A stretch of 64,000 bases of DNA from the NCBI GenBank assembly GCA_014281115.1, contig JACONQ010000006.1:1674001-1738000 (forward strand). Direction: 5' to 3'. This DNA comes from Laburnicola sp. R22_1. Its lineage: Eukaryota > Ascomycota > Dothideomycetes > Pleosporales > Didymosphaeriaceae. The position numbers and the translations under genes are program-made. Under the pieces are notes generated by a model. That model worked only from the letters and a program-made list of their open reading frames with translations, had not been told where the DNA came from and made no database searches. This document shows, one piece after another, positions 8,103-18,767 of the stretch; the stretch's first letter is position 1, and the number at the start of each line of letters is the position of its first letter.

Positions 8103-10871
8103 ATGTCTTGCCATGAACACTTCGATTGCCCTTATCACCGCCTGTGGCGCTGGCCTGTTCTGCCCGCCATGTCATGGCTTCGAGACGGTCACGGGCTTCC
8201 TCGACGACCAGAATTCTCGCCGACTTCGGTCCGGAATCTAGCCAAACTCGAGAAGCTTCACGATGCTTACAGCACTTTCTGCGAGTACGGTTGGCATCAT
8301 ATTACGTGGAAAAATCTGGAATTCTCTCTCAGGACGTATTTGGGCGCCGATTCGCCCTCAGACCCCAATGGTCAACTGCAGCAACTCCGGCCCAATGCAG
8401 CGCGTCTGGAATACTTAACCCAACTCAATATCGAAGCATTCGGCTACCTTACAAAAGATGTGCTATGGGTTTTATTCCGAAGCGCCGGCTTTATTCAGAC
8501 TGATGCGTCGGCACTGGCCCATCATCGTCCATTCCAGAGACCCGCTTGGCATTATCTCTCAAGACTGCCACAAGACGACCTGCAAAGCCTCCAGATCGAT
8601 GTAGCGAATAGCCTCCAAGAGCGGACAAGTTTCTTCCCACGCTTTACCTTGATTCACAGCGTTTTTTTTAGCACACCTACAGCTTTCTCTCACAGCGTTA
8701 TACCGTGTACGGAACGTGCGCGAAGTATTCTTCATGATAGTTCTTCCCACGCGCGCATAGGAAACATCTTAAATCTTGCTCCAGATTGGCGTCCCACATT
8801 CGGAGCGGAATACGGAATTTTCCAGTTTTTAGAAGTGAAACTCTCGTCAAAGGATGCGTCTACACTAAAGCAACTTCAGATTGAGAAAACTGCGGTGGTG
8901 AAGGCTACATATGACGAACGCCCGACGAAGCGTCTGCGACGAGCGCTCAGCGCCAGGGCTGCACCAAGCAAGTCTAACGTTCACCCTGAAGAGCGTAGGG
9001 AGGAGAATTCTGGACAGATCCGCAAACGATTTTCATGGCCTCTTCCTGACAACTATCGTCGCCTGTTCAAGCCTCAGTCGCGCAGACGAAAGACCGAGTC
9101 AACTACGGACCCAGACCCGTCGACCGCCAGTTCGACAGTTATGCCAGCACCAGCATCGACAGCGCTTGCAGTGAAGACGCCCGAGGCCAAGGAATCCAAG
9201 ATTTCTATGTCAGCCTTTGAAAAATTCATGGAGGAGCAACGAACATCGCTCGATGGTCCCAAAAAGCCATGTCCTGCAGATGCGGAAAGCGTACGGAGCT
9301 CGCACACTTTGGATTCCCTACTTGATTTTTACTCTCAAAACCTTCTATCCCAAATGCCTAAGCTTGTCTTATCCAACAATGCGTCTGCTACCGCACTAGA
9401 GGTGCCGAGACCGGATTCACCGATTTTGGTGGCCCACTCACCCGTAGTATACGAGAACGCTTCTGGTGCTGTATCAGAGGTGTTGAGGCCTGACTCCCCG
9501 GGTTTAGTGTCCTTTTCGCCTGTTTCGATCAGCAGGAACTCATCATTGTCAGCTCCGAGACATCGACCTCAACGAGATATGTCCCCAACCTCGGGACACC
9601 TGTCATTCGTTACAGCCAGAACTGTCGTGTCTCCAAGAGCCGAAAGCCGACTGACTAGGCGGTCTAGCAAAGACAGCTTTCGGTCATTTGACACGATGTC
9701 TTCTCTAAATTTGAAGTTGCCGGCTTCTAGCGCATATTTCAAGCTGTTGAAATCTCATGATCTCGTTCCGCAACCTGAGATTGAGACTAACTGGTCTGGT
9801 CGTGGTCAGCACGCGGAATTCAGCCAATCCGAGCGGCAAAATATACCCCTGCAGACTGAAAAGCTACTTGGAAGAACACGAACTGCACTAGTAGAAAGTG
9901 TCCGATGCAAACGAGTAAGATTGGTCAGGAAGACTATACGTTGTACTAGAGGGACTGGCGTTAAGCTCGAGGATGCCTTGCGAGAAGTGCAGCATCTGGA
10001 TCGGGCACGTCATGCACACATCGTGCGTCTCGTTGGGACGTATTCGATCGGCACAAATCTGGCGATCCTCACGTATCCATGTGCAGAATGGAACCTAGAA
10101 CAATTCATGGACCTCACACGGAACACGCACGACACCAAAGCCAAATGTGCTTCGCTGCTTCAATTCTTTACCTGTTCAGCAAAACTACTGGATTTTCTAC
10201 ATTCCTTCCCTATCAAACACATGGATATCAAGCCTCAGAATCTGCTTGTACGGGACACCTCCAACTCTGTCGTCAAAACATCCAATCAATACAAGTTATA
10301 TTTCACCGATTTTGGCATCTCGCGGTCATACGCATCGATAGATGACTGCGAAACCGAGACACCCACCTCTTTTACGCGAGCATATGCCGCGCTTGAAGTC
10401 GTGACCCAACAGAGTAGAGGGCTGTCCGCCGATATATTTTCTTTGGGATGTGTTTACGCTGAGATGTTGGCCACGATACTGGATTCTGAACCACGGGCCG
10501 AGGTGAACAAAATTCATTGGGCTACCCTTCGTGCTGCTCGCCAGGGACAGGAAGGTGATGTACGCCCCTATCACTGCGCTGTTGAAGAACTGCAAGCTTG
10601 GTTATCAAAATTACCCGTTGCAGAATTGGAGGTGCTTGCAGTGCGCAATTGGATAACCGCCATGGTCAACAATGATTCGGGCACGCGACCTACAGCACGC
10701 CAAATTGCTGATGATCCACGTCTTCCGTTCGCATGCATGAGCTGCAACATGCGGAGTGGGCCGGAGGATTTTGAGGCTGCCGAGCCGCTCACTCTCACAC
10801 CACCGCAGGATTCTCCGCAATCTCTGAAAAGGCCTGCAAGAACAATTATGGAAGTGCCGGTGCTTGCATAG
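8103..10871 (+). CDS. Protein-kinase-domain protein with an exonised retroposon segment
   Basis: A single open frame of 922 codons. Residues about 595-880 form an atypical serine/threonine-type kinase domain: beta-3 Lys about 610 in VRLVRKTIR, alpha-C Glu about 628 in REVQHL, catalytic loop HMDIKPQNLL (Asp about 708; HMD instead of HRD), TDFGISR (Asp about 736), a YAALEVV segment in place of APE, and SADIFSLGC (Asp about 777). The glycine loop (LGRTRTALVE) is degenerate. Residues about 30-260 are an unrecognised N-terminal domain, and about 270-590 a Ser/Pro-rich, probably disordered linker. The start could be 8103 or the in-frame ATG at 8169; nothing seen decides. Codons at 8628-8738 come from an R1 retroposon (see the separate entry). 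It has no RIP, unlike the repeats about 200 bp upstream. The conserved Lys, Glu and Asp residues suggest it may be active, but substrate and role are unknown. Confidence 0.8.
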   Translation: MSCHEHFDCPYHRLWRWPVLPAMSWLRDGHGLPRRPEFSPTSVRNLAKLEKLHDAYSTFCEYGWHHITWKNLEFSLRTYLGADSPSDPNGQLQQLRPNAARLEYLTQLNIEAFGYLTKDVLWVLFRSAGFIQTDASALAHHRPFQRPAWHYLSRLPQDDLQSLQIDVANSLQERTSFFPRFTLIHSVFFSTPTAFSHSVIPCTERARSILHDSSSHARIGNILNLAPDWRPTFGAEYGIFQFLEVKLSSKDASTLKQLQIEKTAVVKATYDERPTKRLRRALSARAAPSKSNVHPEERREENSGQIRKRFSWPLPDNYRRLFKPQSRRRKTESTTDPDPSTASSTVMPAPASTALAVKTPEAKESKISMSAFEKFMEEQRTSLDGPKKPCPADAESVRSSHTLDSLLDFYSQNLLSQMPKLVLSNNASATALEVPRPDSPILVAHSPVVYENASGAVSEVLRPDSPGLVSFSPVSISRNSSLSAPRHRPQRDMSPTSGHLSFVTARTVVSPRAESRLTRRSSKDSFRSFDTMSSLNLKLPASSAYFKLLKSHDLVPQPEIETNWSGRGQHAEFSQSERQNIPLQTEKLLGRTRTALVESVRCKRVRLVRKTIRCTRGTGVKLEDALREVQHLDRARHAHIVRLVGTYSIGTNLAILTYPCAEWNLEQFMDLTRNTHDTKAKCASLLQFFTCSAKLLDFLHSFPIKHMDIKPQNLLVRDTSNSVVKTSNQYKLYFTDFGISRSYASIDDCETETPTSFTRAYAALEVVTQQSRGLSADIFSLGCVYAEMLATILDSEPRAEVNKIHWATLRAARQGQEGDVRPYHCAVEELQAWLSKLPVAELEVLAVRNWITAMVNNDSGTRPTARQIADDPRLPFACMSCNMRSGPEDFEAAEPLTLTPPQDSPQSLKRPARTIMEVPVLA
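8628..8752 (+). mobile_element. R1 retroposon 3' fragment inside the kinase-like ORF, with its duplication
   Basis: Bases 8643-8738 (96 bp) match the 3' end of R1. Best is copy C at about 52717-52813: shared blocks include ctttacctt, agcgttataccgtgtac (tactgtgtac in copy C) and gtgcgcgaagt. The fragment is flanked by agttTcttcccacgc at 8628-8642 and agttcttcccacgc at 8739-8752, a 14-bp target duplication with one extra T on the left. Start to start is 111 bp, so the frame is kept. Removing 8628-8738 leaves ACA AGT TCT TCC CAC, still in frame. Thirty-seven codons were therefore added to the protein, at residues about 176-212. The fragment shows no RIP damage, as expected for a repeat far below the length RIP recognises. 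Confidence 0.8.
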
Positions 10872-11126
10872 AGGTAACTGAATGAATACTAAAGTCCAAT
10901 TTACAAGGGTCTATGCTATTCGCCCACTGGTGTTCTGCCAAATTGAGAACCGGCAGATGTAAACCCCAGCCGCATCGCCTGCACCCCGCAATCCGCAAGT
11001 CCGGATTCAACAATATAGATGATCTGCTATACATCATGATCGACCTTCGCACGAAGTTCGCTGTTCGATTCCCGCCTTTTCAGGCAGTCTCTTCACCATC
11101 CCTTCCACTGCTGCGACCACTTCATC
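10872..11126. other. Intergenic region between the kinase-like and cyclase-like genes
   Basis: This 255-bp spacer lies between two genes on the same strand. It must hold the terminator of the first and the promoter of the second. Pyrimidine-rich patches occur at about 11075-11125 just before the downstream ATG, as is common upstream of fungal genes. No other feature seen. Confidence 0.5.
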
Positions 11127-12426
11127 ATGCTCGGCTTACTTCTCTTGCTTTCTGTTGCGGCAGGCACGTCGGCGAAATTACACCACTTCTATGTTGGCCA
11201 GACTGACACAATCGCACTACACGCTCTCGAGCTCGACGATGAGCTCCGCACGCTTGTAGAAATGGGAATTATCCCTGCAGTGAATTCTTCTCCTTCTTTG
11301 GCAATTGATGTTAGTATATGGAAATAAGCCCGAAACACCAATACTAATCATCATAGTAGAATTCAAGGAAGTTCCTGTTCGCAAGCAGCCCGCATGATGG
11401 GACACTAGCAAGATATGCAATCCAGCTGGATTACTCGCTCAAAAACGAGGGCAAGGCGAGCATACCTGCTTCATGTTAGTGATTCCATCCTCATGCAGGA
11501 GACAAGAAGACTCACTTATAAAAGGCAATACAACTGCGTTCAATACACTTCATTTGACCCCGAGCACTCAGTCTCCGTACTCCATCTACGGTTCCGCCTC
11601 AACTGGGACTTGCAGCGTCCTCTTTTCGACTTCTGTGGCAGGGTTCAAGTCTCTCCGATCGAAAGAATTTGCCGGCGATATCCGCTCTCTTGCCTGGAGT
11701 CCAAACGGTCATCACCTTCACGCTCTGGACTCTCATGCTTCGGACATGTCGGCAACGTCGATTTTCAACTTCTTCATTTCTGACACTCCAAACCTCCAAG
11801 ATCAGAATCAGACCGACATTCTCGCAAACGTCACCAATGCCGAGAAAATGGTGACACATCCGACTGGTGACCTTGTCTATGTTGTAACAAAGAACACCAA
11901 CGAGCTTGTCACTATCCCATTACAAGGCTCTGTAGCACCGGCATCGCCAGCGCGGTTCAAAATTCTTCCTAGCTCGCTTAACCCTTCGCAATACATCACA
12001 ACCTCACTCACGATATCGTCCTCGAAGAAGAGTCTCTGGACATTGTCGCAATCTCCAGCGCAAGCTGTCGTCACCGTGTTCGAACTGGACCCTACTACCG
12101 GTGCCGTCATCAATGCAGTAGCGCGCGCGGGCTGGACAGGTGATGGCGGACTGTTCAGAGCACACATGTCACCGGCGCCGTTTGTCGGGAACGATATGGT
12201 CGCCGTAACAAATTCTCCTGTGGGCATCACTGCCTTCCTGGGCTTAGACAAAGGAACTACCGCGTTGGGCGAACAAGGCAATGTGAAGGTGGCAAGTGAT
12301 GGTTTCCTCGAGGACATCTGGATGCTGAATGTGAAGAGCGACGCTGTGGCGGCGCCGAAGCTTAACAGCTTTGGTAGGATCGATCTTAGCTTTGATAGTC
12401 TCGGTGAGGGCGTATGGGTCGACTGA
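11127..12426 (+). CDS. Secreted 3-carboxy-cis,cis-muconate cyclase-like beta-propeller protein
   Basis: Three exons, 11127-11309, 11360-11474 and 11525-12426, give 399 residues. Both introns are 50 bp: 11310-11359 (GTTAGT donor, TACTAATC branch site, TAG acceptor) and 11475-11524 (GTTAGT, CTCAC, AAG). Splicing removes the in-frame stops at both borders and joins SPSLAID to NSRKFLFASSPHDGTLARYAI and PASC to NTTAFN. The start MLGLLLLLSVAAGTSA is a signal peptide, followed by KLHHFYVG, the usual first strand of fungal carboxymuconate cyclase/6-phosphogluconolactonase-fold proteins. Repeated blade motifs follow (SLAWSPNGHHLHALD, MVTHPTGDLVYVV, DGGLFRAHMSP). The classical enzyme lactonises carboxymuconate in aromatic catabolism in the cytosol. 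This family's secreted members have no firm substrate, so only the fold and secretion are supported. Convergent with the next gene. Confidence 0.75.
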
Positions 12427-12882
12427 AAACTCCTGTATGTCATAGCGAGTATAATGTGCCTTGTGGAGGGACAGCTACATTGGTATCAATGTTATCCCGA
12501 GTCCTCTCTGTCCCGTTCTTTTTATCACAATGCCACAAGTATTGAACAGGTCCCCAGATCCTTCGCCTAGGTATCAAGTCGCCGTAGAATGTCGCACACA
12601 CTATGCCTGTATGATACGTTACCGTCCCGGTAAGCGGTGAAGTGTTCCCGAATGAAACCAATTTAATTCCGGAGTTTGGTCAAGAATCTATACCCGTGCA
12701 GCCTTCATCATGTATTATGCCAATTATTTGATGGACTTGAACGTTTTCGTCACTGCTAGGCATCACTCAGAACCATCTGGAAGATATTATTAATGATAGC
12801 AGAACAGTACTAAAGAAAATCAGCATCGTAACCACTCGAAGGTAGCCCAAATGCGATCAATGCAATAGTAATTAGCTCCTAT
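12427..12882. other. Intergenic region between convergent genes
   Basis: About 455 bp between the stop codons of two tail-to-tail genes, serving as 3' untranslated sequence for both. No feature beyond this. Short open frames here have no support. Confidence 0.6.
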
Positions 12883-15494
12883 TTACTGCGCGTTTTCAGC
12901 GTCTGCAAATATTGCAACACCAACTTTCCTTTCCCATGTGCTCCCTTCACTATCCTTGATGAGCACATGGATATAATCAATTCCCGCTGCCTCCCCCGCA
13001 ACATATGTCGCACTCGCATCATTGACAGTCACCGTCCCCTTGGTACTCCCACTAACCTCAAAACTCGGGCTCTTGAACCCAGCAGCCAGTACCGCCGTAA
13101 GATCAATGTCGACGCTCTTACCCGGGCTCACGAACGCATGCGGCTCAGCCATAAAATTAATATATCCCTCGATAGGCGTATACCCGTGGCCACCTGTGCT
13201 TCCATCCCACCAGTCGCCGACACCGTCATTGTTTGCATCCCAGGTAGACGCGCGTGTTACTGTCGGGAAGTCTTCGAGGCCGCCCACATCGTCTGGATCA
13301 TCGATGATGCCCTTTTTGCCGGTTTTGGAACCTGTGTAGGTTTGAGTGCCGGCTACGGTTTCTTTTACGATGCGCTTGTCGTGGCCATCGAGAACTGGAG
13401 AGCGTGCACCACTGTCGGATACGACGCGTTTGTATGCTTCGGTTGAGGTCTGCGTGTCGACGTAGGGTTCAAAAAATCTTGTGGTCGCGTTAGTAGAGCA
13501 CAAGAGTTATAACTGAGCGAGACTGACTGAGTGCTAAAGAACTTCTGATACGATACGCCGCCATTAGTGATATCAGCGGTGCAAGCAACGTTTGAAGTCT
13601 TCCCGGTTCCGTCATCAACCACCTGCTCGGAGTTTTGATCAAATCTCCCAACCATAGAGTTGCCAGCGCAGTAGTACTGCTGTTGCCCATTCGCCGCGTC
13701 CTCATACTGCGCTTTCAAGTCATATGTTGGAGTACTGTTGGGACCAGGTTTGTAGTAATTGTTCACGAAATTGACTTTGTTGGCGCCGCCGTCTGTGGTT
13801 CTGCGACCAAAGTTGTAAACGACGTTATTACGGATGTCAAGCTTGCCGGAAAAATAAGCACTGTCGTTTAGGCCACCGGCCAGAGACCAGCTGCGGCCTT
13901 CAGCGTGCGCGATGAGGTTGTGGTGGAAAGAACCGACATCGCCGCCGATGCTAGCAGCATAGCCGTGTTGGGTACCTGCGGGGTAGTTCTTGTGGCCTGC
14001 GTCGTTGACTAAAGTTTTTGGTACATGGTCAGTGTAGTTCAAAAGTGGGCATCTACACGGGTCTTACGTACGCGGTTCTGAGATCATGGTGCGTTGAAGA
14101 GTGATATTGTGGGCGGAGCGGGACGAGAAAGATTCGTCGATGGTCCAGCTGATGGAGCAGCGATCGAAAATGCAATGGTTCGAGCCTTGCATTCCCATGC
14201 CGTCGACAGTCTGGCCCGAAATATTCCCTGGGCGTACGCGCAAAAGCCGAATGATCACATCTGTTCCGCCGCTCAGACCAACAGGATAGCCTTGAATAAC
14301 AATGCCTTTCCCCGGCGCGGTCTGGCCTGCAACCGTAACATACTGAGTATTGATAGTCATGCGCGAAGTTGTAGTAATGACGCCACCGATATCGAATACA
14401 ACAATGCGTGGGCCCTTCGCAACGGTAAGAGCATAGCGAAGAGTGCCTTCGTCCATGCTGTCTTCCAAGCTTGTGACCTTGATAACTTGGCCACCACGTC
14501 CACCACGAGCAAAGCGACCCCATCCTTCGGCTCCTGGAAACGCAAGTTGGCGCCCGCGAAACATGTAGACGCGCCCTATGTAGGTCGTATTCCCCGCAAC
14601 AGCATCGACACGCCAATAGAAGGTATCCATGGTATTGAGACCAGTAAGGATTGCACTCGTTGATGAGACTCTTGTGGCAACACTATTGAGGCTTGTGGGT
14701 TTTGTGCCGATGTAAACTTTGTACGTTGGGTTTGAAAGTCCGGCTGGTTCGCGCCAGGAAGCATCGAAAGTAGAACCACCCTGGAAATCCACCCACTCAT
14801 CTTTGTTTGCTGGGCTAGGAAACGCGATCTGTCGTGTGACCGGGGCCGCATCAATCTCAATTCCGTTGAGGTAGACTCTTCCATCTCCGCCGCTAGGAGT
14901 GTACACAATCTCGACCGGAGTACTTGCGGAGGCGACGATGAAGGTGATGTAAGAAGTGCCCGATTCGAATATATTGTCAACGCGCGAGGTCTGCTTGACG
15001 CCAGTAGCTACCTCTTTCCCGGCTGCTGTGATGGCGAGTGTAGCTGGACTAGGGATGTTTTCCCAAGTATTATGCCAAGTAGTCAAGGTATGGCTACCAG
15101 TGGGCAGACCAGCGATAGTAAGAGTAATAGCACCTCCACTACCAGTTTCGGTTGTAATACCTTGGTTGACGATACGCTCTCCAAGCGAGGGGATGGGGCG
15201 GCGGTATTGTTGTTTATATTCGCCGCCCTTCAACGCGTTACTAGATTCTAATTCAAGCGTGACGTTGTTGATGATGGTCTTCCCCCAGAAAGGTACAGGC
15301 CATCTTGACCAATCAGAGTCCGGGAGGTCGCGAGCAGAGGGAGAGTAGAACTGCACGCGCATGCGCGTAGTAGCATCAGTCGGTGCTGGTTCTCTGGTAG
15401 AAGTTCCTCCTAGTGACGTGATAGCTGGCTTAGAGCATGCAGACGGTAGAGCGCACAGGGCTATCACCACCTTGGCGACATGTTGAACCCTCAT
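12883..15494 (-). CDS. Secreted pectate-lyase-like protein (PL1-type beta-helix) with N-terminal binding and FN3-like domains
   Basis: Three exons on the minus strand, 15494-14072, 14008-13528 and 13477-12883, give 832 residues. Intron 1 (14009-14071, 63 bp) has donor GTACGT, branch CTGAC and acceptor TTTAG. Intron 2 (13478-13527, 50 bp) has GTCAGT, CTAAC and ACAAG. Phases agree (EPLNDAGHK and FSTQFFEPY across the joins). A signal peptide of about 20 residues starts MRVQHVAKVV. Residues about 50-225 resemble a carbohydrate-binding beta-sandwich (ending GRVYLNGIEID), and about 228-315 look FN3-like (YKVYIG, FYWRVDAV). From about 318 a right-handed beta-helix lyase begins: AFPGAEGWGRFARGGRGG, then CIFDRCSISWTIDES and HHNLIAHAEGR. 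C-terminal to the helix, about 680-832, is a small beta-domain after a DANNDGVGDWWD calcium-type loop. It would cleave pectin-type polysaccharide outside the cell. The exact PL subfamily is uncertain. Confidence 0.8.
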
Positions 15495-15940
15495 TTTCGC
15501 AGAGGAACGCGGGCAACACGGTCCAAAGTAGATAAGGATAAAGAGCTGAAACCCTAACGTAAGTTTTCACAAATACATTGCTGTGCGCAATAAAGAGCAG
15601 CGAGACAGTCGTCTTCTCTTTGTGCTGATATTACAGGCATCTCAGTTATGCCTCAGGTAGTTTCCCCGGAACATACGATCGTCCTGTCCTATGACGAAAG
15701 ACATTGTCGTGTAAAACTATATTTACCTTAGATAGTTAGCTCGCTCCCTAATGTGCAAAATACTGACCACGAACAGTACCTTTACAGCCGCCAAGACGGT
15801 AAATTGAAGGGCCTGATGCAGATATGTCTTCGGCCCCGAAATGCGCAACCCTGGAGGAGTTTTCTCAACCATGTGATCAGCTACCTACCTTTCCCAATCT
15901 AACCGAGTGAAGAGATCTTCGATATAGATCTATTAAGTAC
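15495..15940 (-). promoter_or_regulatory. Upstream region of the pectate-lyase-like gene and right edge of the gene island
   Basis: GC-balanced sequence up to about 15915 lies upstream of the minus-strand gene and must carry its promoter. No defined site could be assigned. At about 15915-15945 composition switches abruptly to the AT-rich, RIP-type state, which marks the right edge of the island. Confidence 0.5.
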
Positions 15941-15949
15941 TTTATTAAG

Positions 15950-16066
15950 TTTTATATGTGTTATTAATTAACTACCTAAAGGTAAAATAATAAACGCTTT
16001 TATTTTAAATAATAAAAAATAAAGCCCCTACTTAGTAATTAAAAAAAAAAATTATAAAAAGAATAT
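15950..16066 (+). repeat. R3 SINE-like repeat, RIP-damaged
   Basis: Matches the R3 core: ttaattaactaccta, then an aaaggct-like block (here aaacgctttt), then taaagcccctacttagtaatt. Strongly mutated. Confidence 0.6.
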
Positions 16067-16185
16067 TTAAACTACTAAGTAAGCTTAGTAGTTTTAGTAT
16101 AAAACTCTTATAAGCAATTTTTTTACAAAGAGGCCACTTAGAACTTTAGGAAAGATAAGATTTTAGCGTAATTACACTATAGAAG

Positions 16186-16290
16186 TTTTATATATATTAT
16201 TAAATTATCTATCTAAAGATAGAATAATAAAGGCTTTTATTTTAAATAAGATAATAAAAAAGCAGAGCCCCCTACATAGTAACTAAAAAG
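16186..16290 (+). repeat. R3 SINE-like repeat
   Basis: Core blocks aaaggcttttattttaaat and agcagagccccctacatagt are visible, about 105 bp. Confidence 0.65.
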
Positions 16291-16499
16291 AGTATAAAAG
16301 AAGTTTTATATAGAGTCTAATTTAAAATTAATAATTATACTAATTATGTAAGCTTTTTTACTACTAGTTTAGTATATTTTAAATTTATCTTTTATTCTAA
16401 TTTTTTATTAACAAAGCTATATTTTATAACTATACTATAGTATTAAAGAAAATTTAGCTATAATTTTTTTATATACTAGCTCTTAGTAAAAACTCTTAA

Positions 16500-16797
16500 A
16501 TATATATTAAAGATCTTCGTTGTGTAGAAATTCTAACTAAGATTAAGTTCGCACTATATATAGAGAGAAGTAAAATAGAAGGCACTATAACCTAGTATCT
16601 AGCATATAGTAGTAGTAACAAAATATATATAAAATAATAATAATTTTATTATTAGCGTTCTGCATAATAGTATTATTAATAGTTGTTAATAAATAGTCTA
16701 CTATCTAGTATAACTAAGTTATATATTATCTCTTAACTAGTAGACTATTAGAGAGCTATAGTAGAGCGTAGAGTTGCAACTATAGTTTACTGTATAT
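16500..16797 (-). mobile_element. R4 retroposon copy, near full length
   Basis: Colinear with 50992-51265, from taaagatcttcgttgtgtag at the left (the fixed end of the family) to gtagagcgtagagttgcaac at the right. The target duplication is no longer clear. Confidence 0.65.
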
Positions 16798-16799
16798 AT

Positions 16800-17600
16800 A
16801 TTATATAAGTCTATCTTTTATAATATCTATAATATCTAAAAATTTTTCCTTTTAATATATATAATACGAAGTCTTTTAAATCTAACTCTTTAATATATAT
16901 AGCAAGCTAGCTTTATAGCGTCCTAAAATTAAGTTATTTAATACTTATAGTTAGATAGTGGCTAGAGAATGTAAAACTAGCATAGACAACTAGCTAGGTA
17001 ATATTAGCTATTTAGCCTACCTACTATAAAATATAGTTAAGGCAGGCCTGCTAGAGGACTAGATTAATTACATTATTCTAGAGGTTATAACTAATAGTTT
17101 ATTTAGGCTATATATTATTTTTATACAACTTTAGATTCTTAAGTGTAAGGCTATCCTTTTATATAGAGGCTTAAGCAATAATATAGTATTATTTATATAA
17201 TAATAATAGCTCCTTACTATTATATTATTAGCAAGACTAAAGAATAGACTAAGATATAGTAGTAGGCAACTATTAGAGAAAAAGAGGGTATTCCTTATAT
17301 ATTGCTAAAGCGCGCGCAGCTATAATAAGAAATACTTTTAGTAGTAGTTAAGATCTTATAAGTGTATAAAGATAATAAAAAGTAAGAGTAGTAGTATAAT
17401 AAGAGTAAGAGTAAGTAGTAATAGGAGGAGTATAGAGGAGATAGACAGTAGCAAAGTCCTAGAGTGCAGTATATAGCTCGCTAGTTATAAGGGAAGATCT
17501 ACTATAGAAGAGTAATAAAATAGTTAGGTTAGTTACTATTATAATTATTGTTATTATTATTATAGTAAGAAATATTAATAAAGAAATTATTAATTACGTA
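16800..17600 (+). other. Unassigned AT-rich transposon-like relic
   Basis: The plus strand holds interrupted frames with long Gln-to-stop runs. A charged, Arg/Ser-rich stretch at about 17330-17480 recalls a retroelement gag C-terminus, but no diagnostic motif was found. Unclassified. Confidence 0.35.
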
Positions 17601-17682
17601 ACACAGTGATTAGTTAAATAGTCAGCCTGAAATTACGTAACATTATAGATTAACTCTAGGAAAGAATCTTAAATATATATAT

Positions 17683-17775
17683 ATTATTAATTAACTACCT
17701 AGGGGTAGAATAATAAAGGATTTTGTCTTAAATAATATAAAAAAGCAGAGCCCCCTACTTAGTAATTAAAAAGAG
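17683..17775 (+). repeat. R3 SINE-like repeat
   Basis: ttaattaactacctagggg, then agcagagccccctacttagt. About 95 bp. Confidence 0.65.
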
Positions 17776-17984
17776 TCCAAAAACTTTTATTCTATATATA
17801 GTTTTTACTAAATTTTTTTAATAATAATAATAATAAAAGTAGTCTTTTATCTTTAGGTATATATATAGTTCTCTTTTTATTTACTAAGTAAAGCGCTCTA
17901 CTATTTTTATTATATTATTTAAAATATAAGTATTTATTATTTTACTTCTAGATAGATTAATTTAATTATAAAAATAAATTATAT

Positions 17985-18551
17985 AATATAGTAAAAGGTA
18001 GGGAAGTAGAAATATAATAAGTATAAAATACTTATATAATAAGGTAGATAGTATTCTTAATAAGATAAATAGTAAGATAACTAACTTAGATACTTTTTCT
18101 AACTTAGGGTTTTAACTTATTTATATAAATAAATTTGTAAACCTATACACATACTAGAAAGTTATTAAGTTTTAGTTTAGATAACCAATAGTTTTTTTAT
18201 CTAAAATTATATATATAGCGTTAATTAAATTTATCTAGGGATAGGACGACAAAGGCTTTTATCTTAAATAACATAATAAAAAAAGCAGAGTCCTCAGCTT
18301 AGTAATTAAAAAGAGAGTAAATAAAATTATATAATAATATAAAATTAATGACATGAAGAAAATTTTAAAGTCTAGACTTTCTAGAATGTCTATTTTTGTC
18401 TAATATTAAACTAGATAATAAGCTAAAAGGTAAGTAACTACTTATTATACTACTATATAATCTATAGTATAAACTATATAATAGATAATAAGTGTTACTA
18501 TAAAATAAAAGTTTAATAAAGTAAAATTACTCTTAGTGTTATGTTTTAACA
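17985..18551 (-). repeat. Solo LTR of the Copia-B family, carrying an R3 insertion
   Basis: Colinear with 57600-58064, the 5' LTR of Copia-B: shared blocks include agtataaaatacttatataa, atagtaagataactaactt, ctagaaagttattaagtttt and gtctagactttctaga. It ends in ttttaaca at 18551, i.e. TGTTAAAA when read as an LTR start. An R3 copy splits it at 18213-18322. No coding sequence of the same element adjoins, so it is a solo LTR or fragment. Confidence 0.6.
18213..18322 (+). repeat. R3 SINE-like repeat inserted in a Copia-B LTR
   Basis: About 110 bp, flanked by the direct repeat aaaattatat at 18203-18212 and 18323-18332. The uninterrupted LTR at 57600-58064 shows the empty site. Confidence 0.7.
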
Positions 18552-18621
18552 TACCCCTTTAATACTTATTAGCATATATTAAATATACTAATAGTATTAT
18601 TAACTATTACTATATTTATAT

Positions 18622-18715
18622 GTTGTTAAATTAACTATCTAGGAGTAGAACAATAAAGGCTTTTATCTTAAATAATAAAACAAAAAAGCCGAGCCCCCTG
18701 CTTAGTAATTAAAAT
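18622..18715 (+). repeat. R3 SINE-like repeat
   Basis: gttgttaaattaactatcta, then gccgagccccctgcttagta. About 95 bp. The next copy, at 18768, is in opposite orientation. Confidence 0.65.
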
Positions 18716-18767
18716 ATACTACATATATAATATAGTTTTATATAGTTTTATATAAAGGGAATTATCT

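Noticed and set aside
7975..8241. Open frame of 88 codons overlapping the kinase-like gene start
   Set aside because: It ends in a stop and overlaps the better supported frame. No domain; a possible upstream ORF but nothing supports translation.
8629..8740. Reading the R1 fragment in the kinase-like gene as an intron (GT at 8629, AG at 8740)
   Set aside because: Removing it puts an early stop in frame, whereas leaving it in keeps one open frame. The flanking duplication is better explained by insertion.
11877..12443. Long minus-strand frame of 188 codons
   Set aside because: Antisense to exon 3 of the cyclase-like gene, whose plus-strand reading has the family motifs.
14053..14616. Frame of 187 codons, minus strand, overlapping the pectate-lyase-like gene
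   Set aside because: Arg/Cys-rich off-frame reading of the real exon; no motif.
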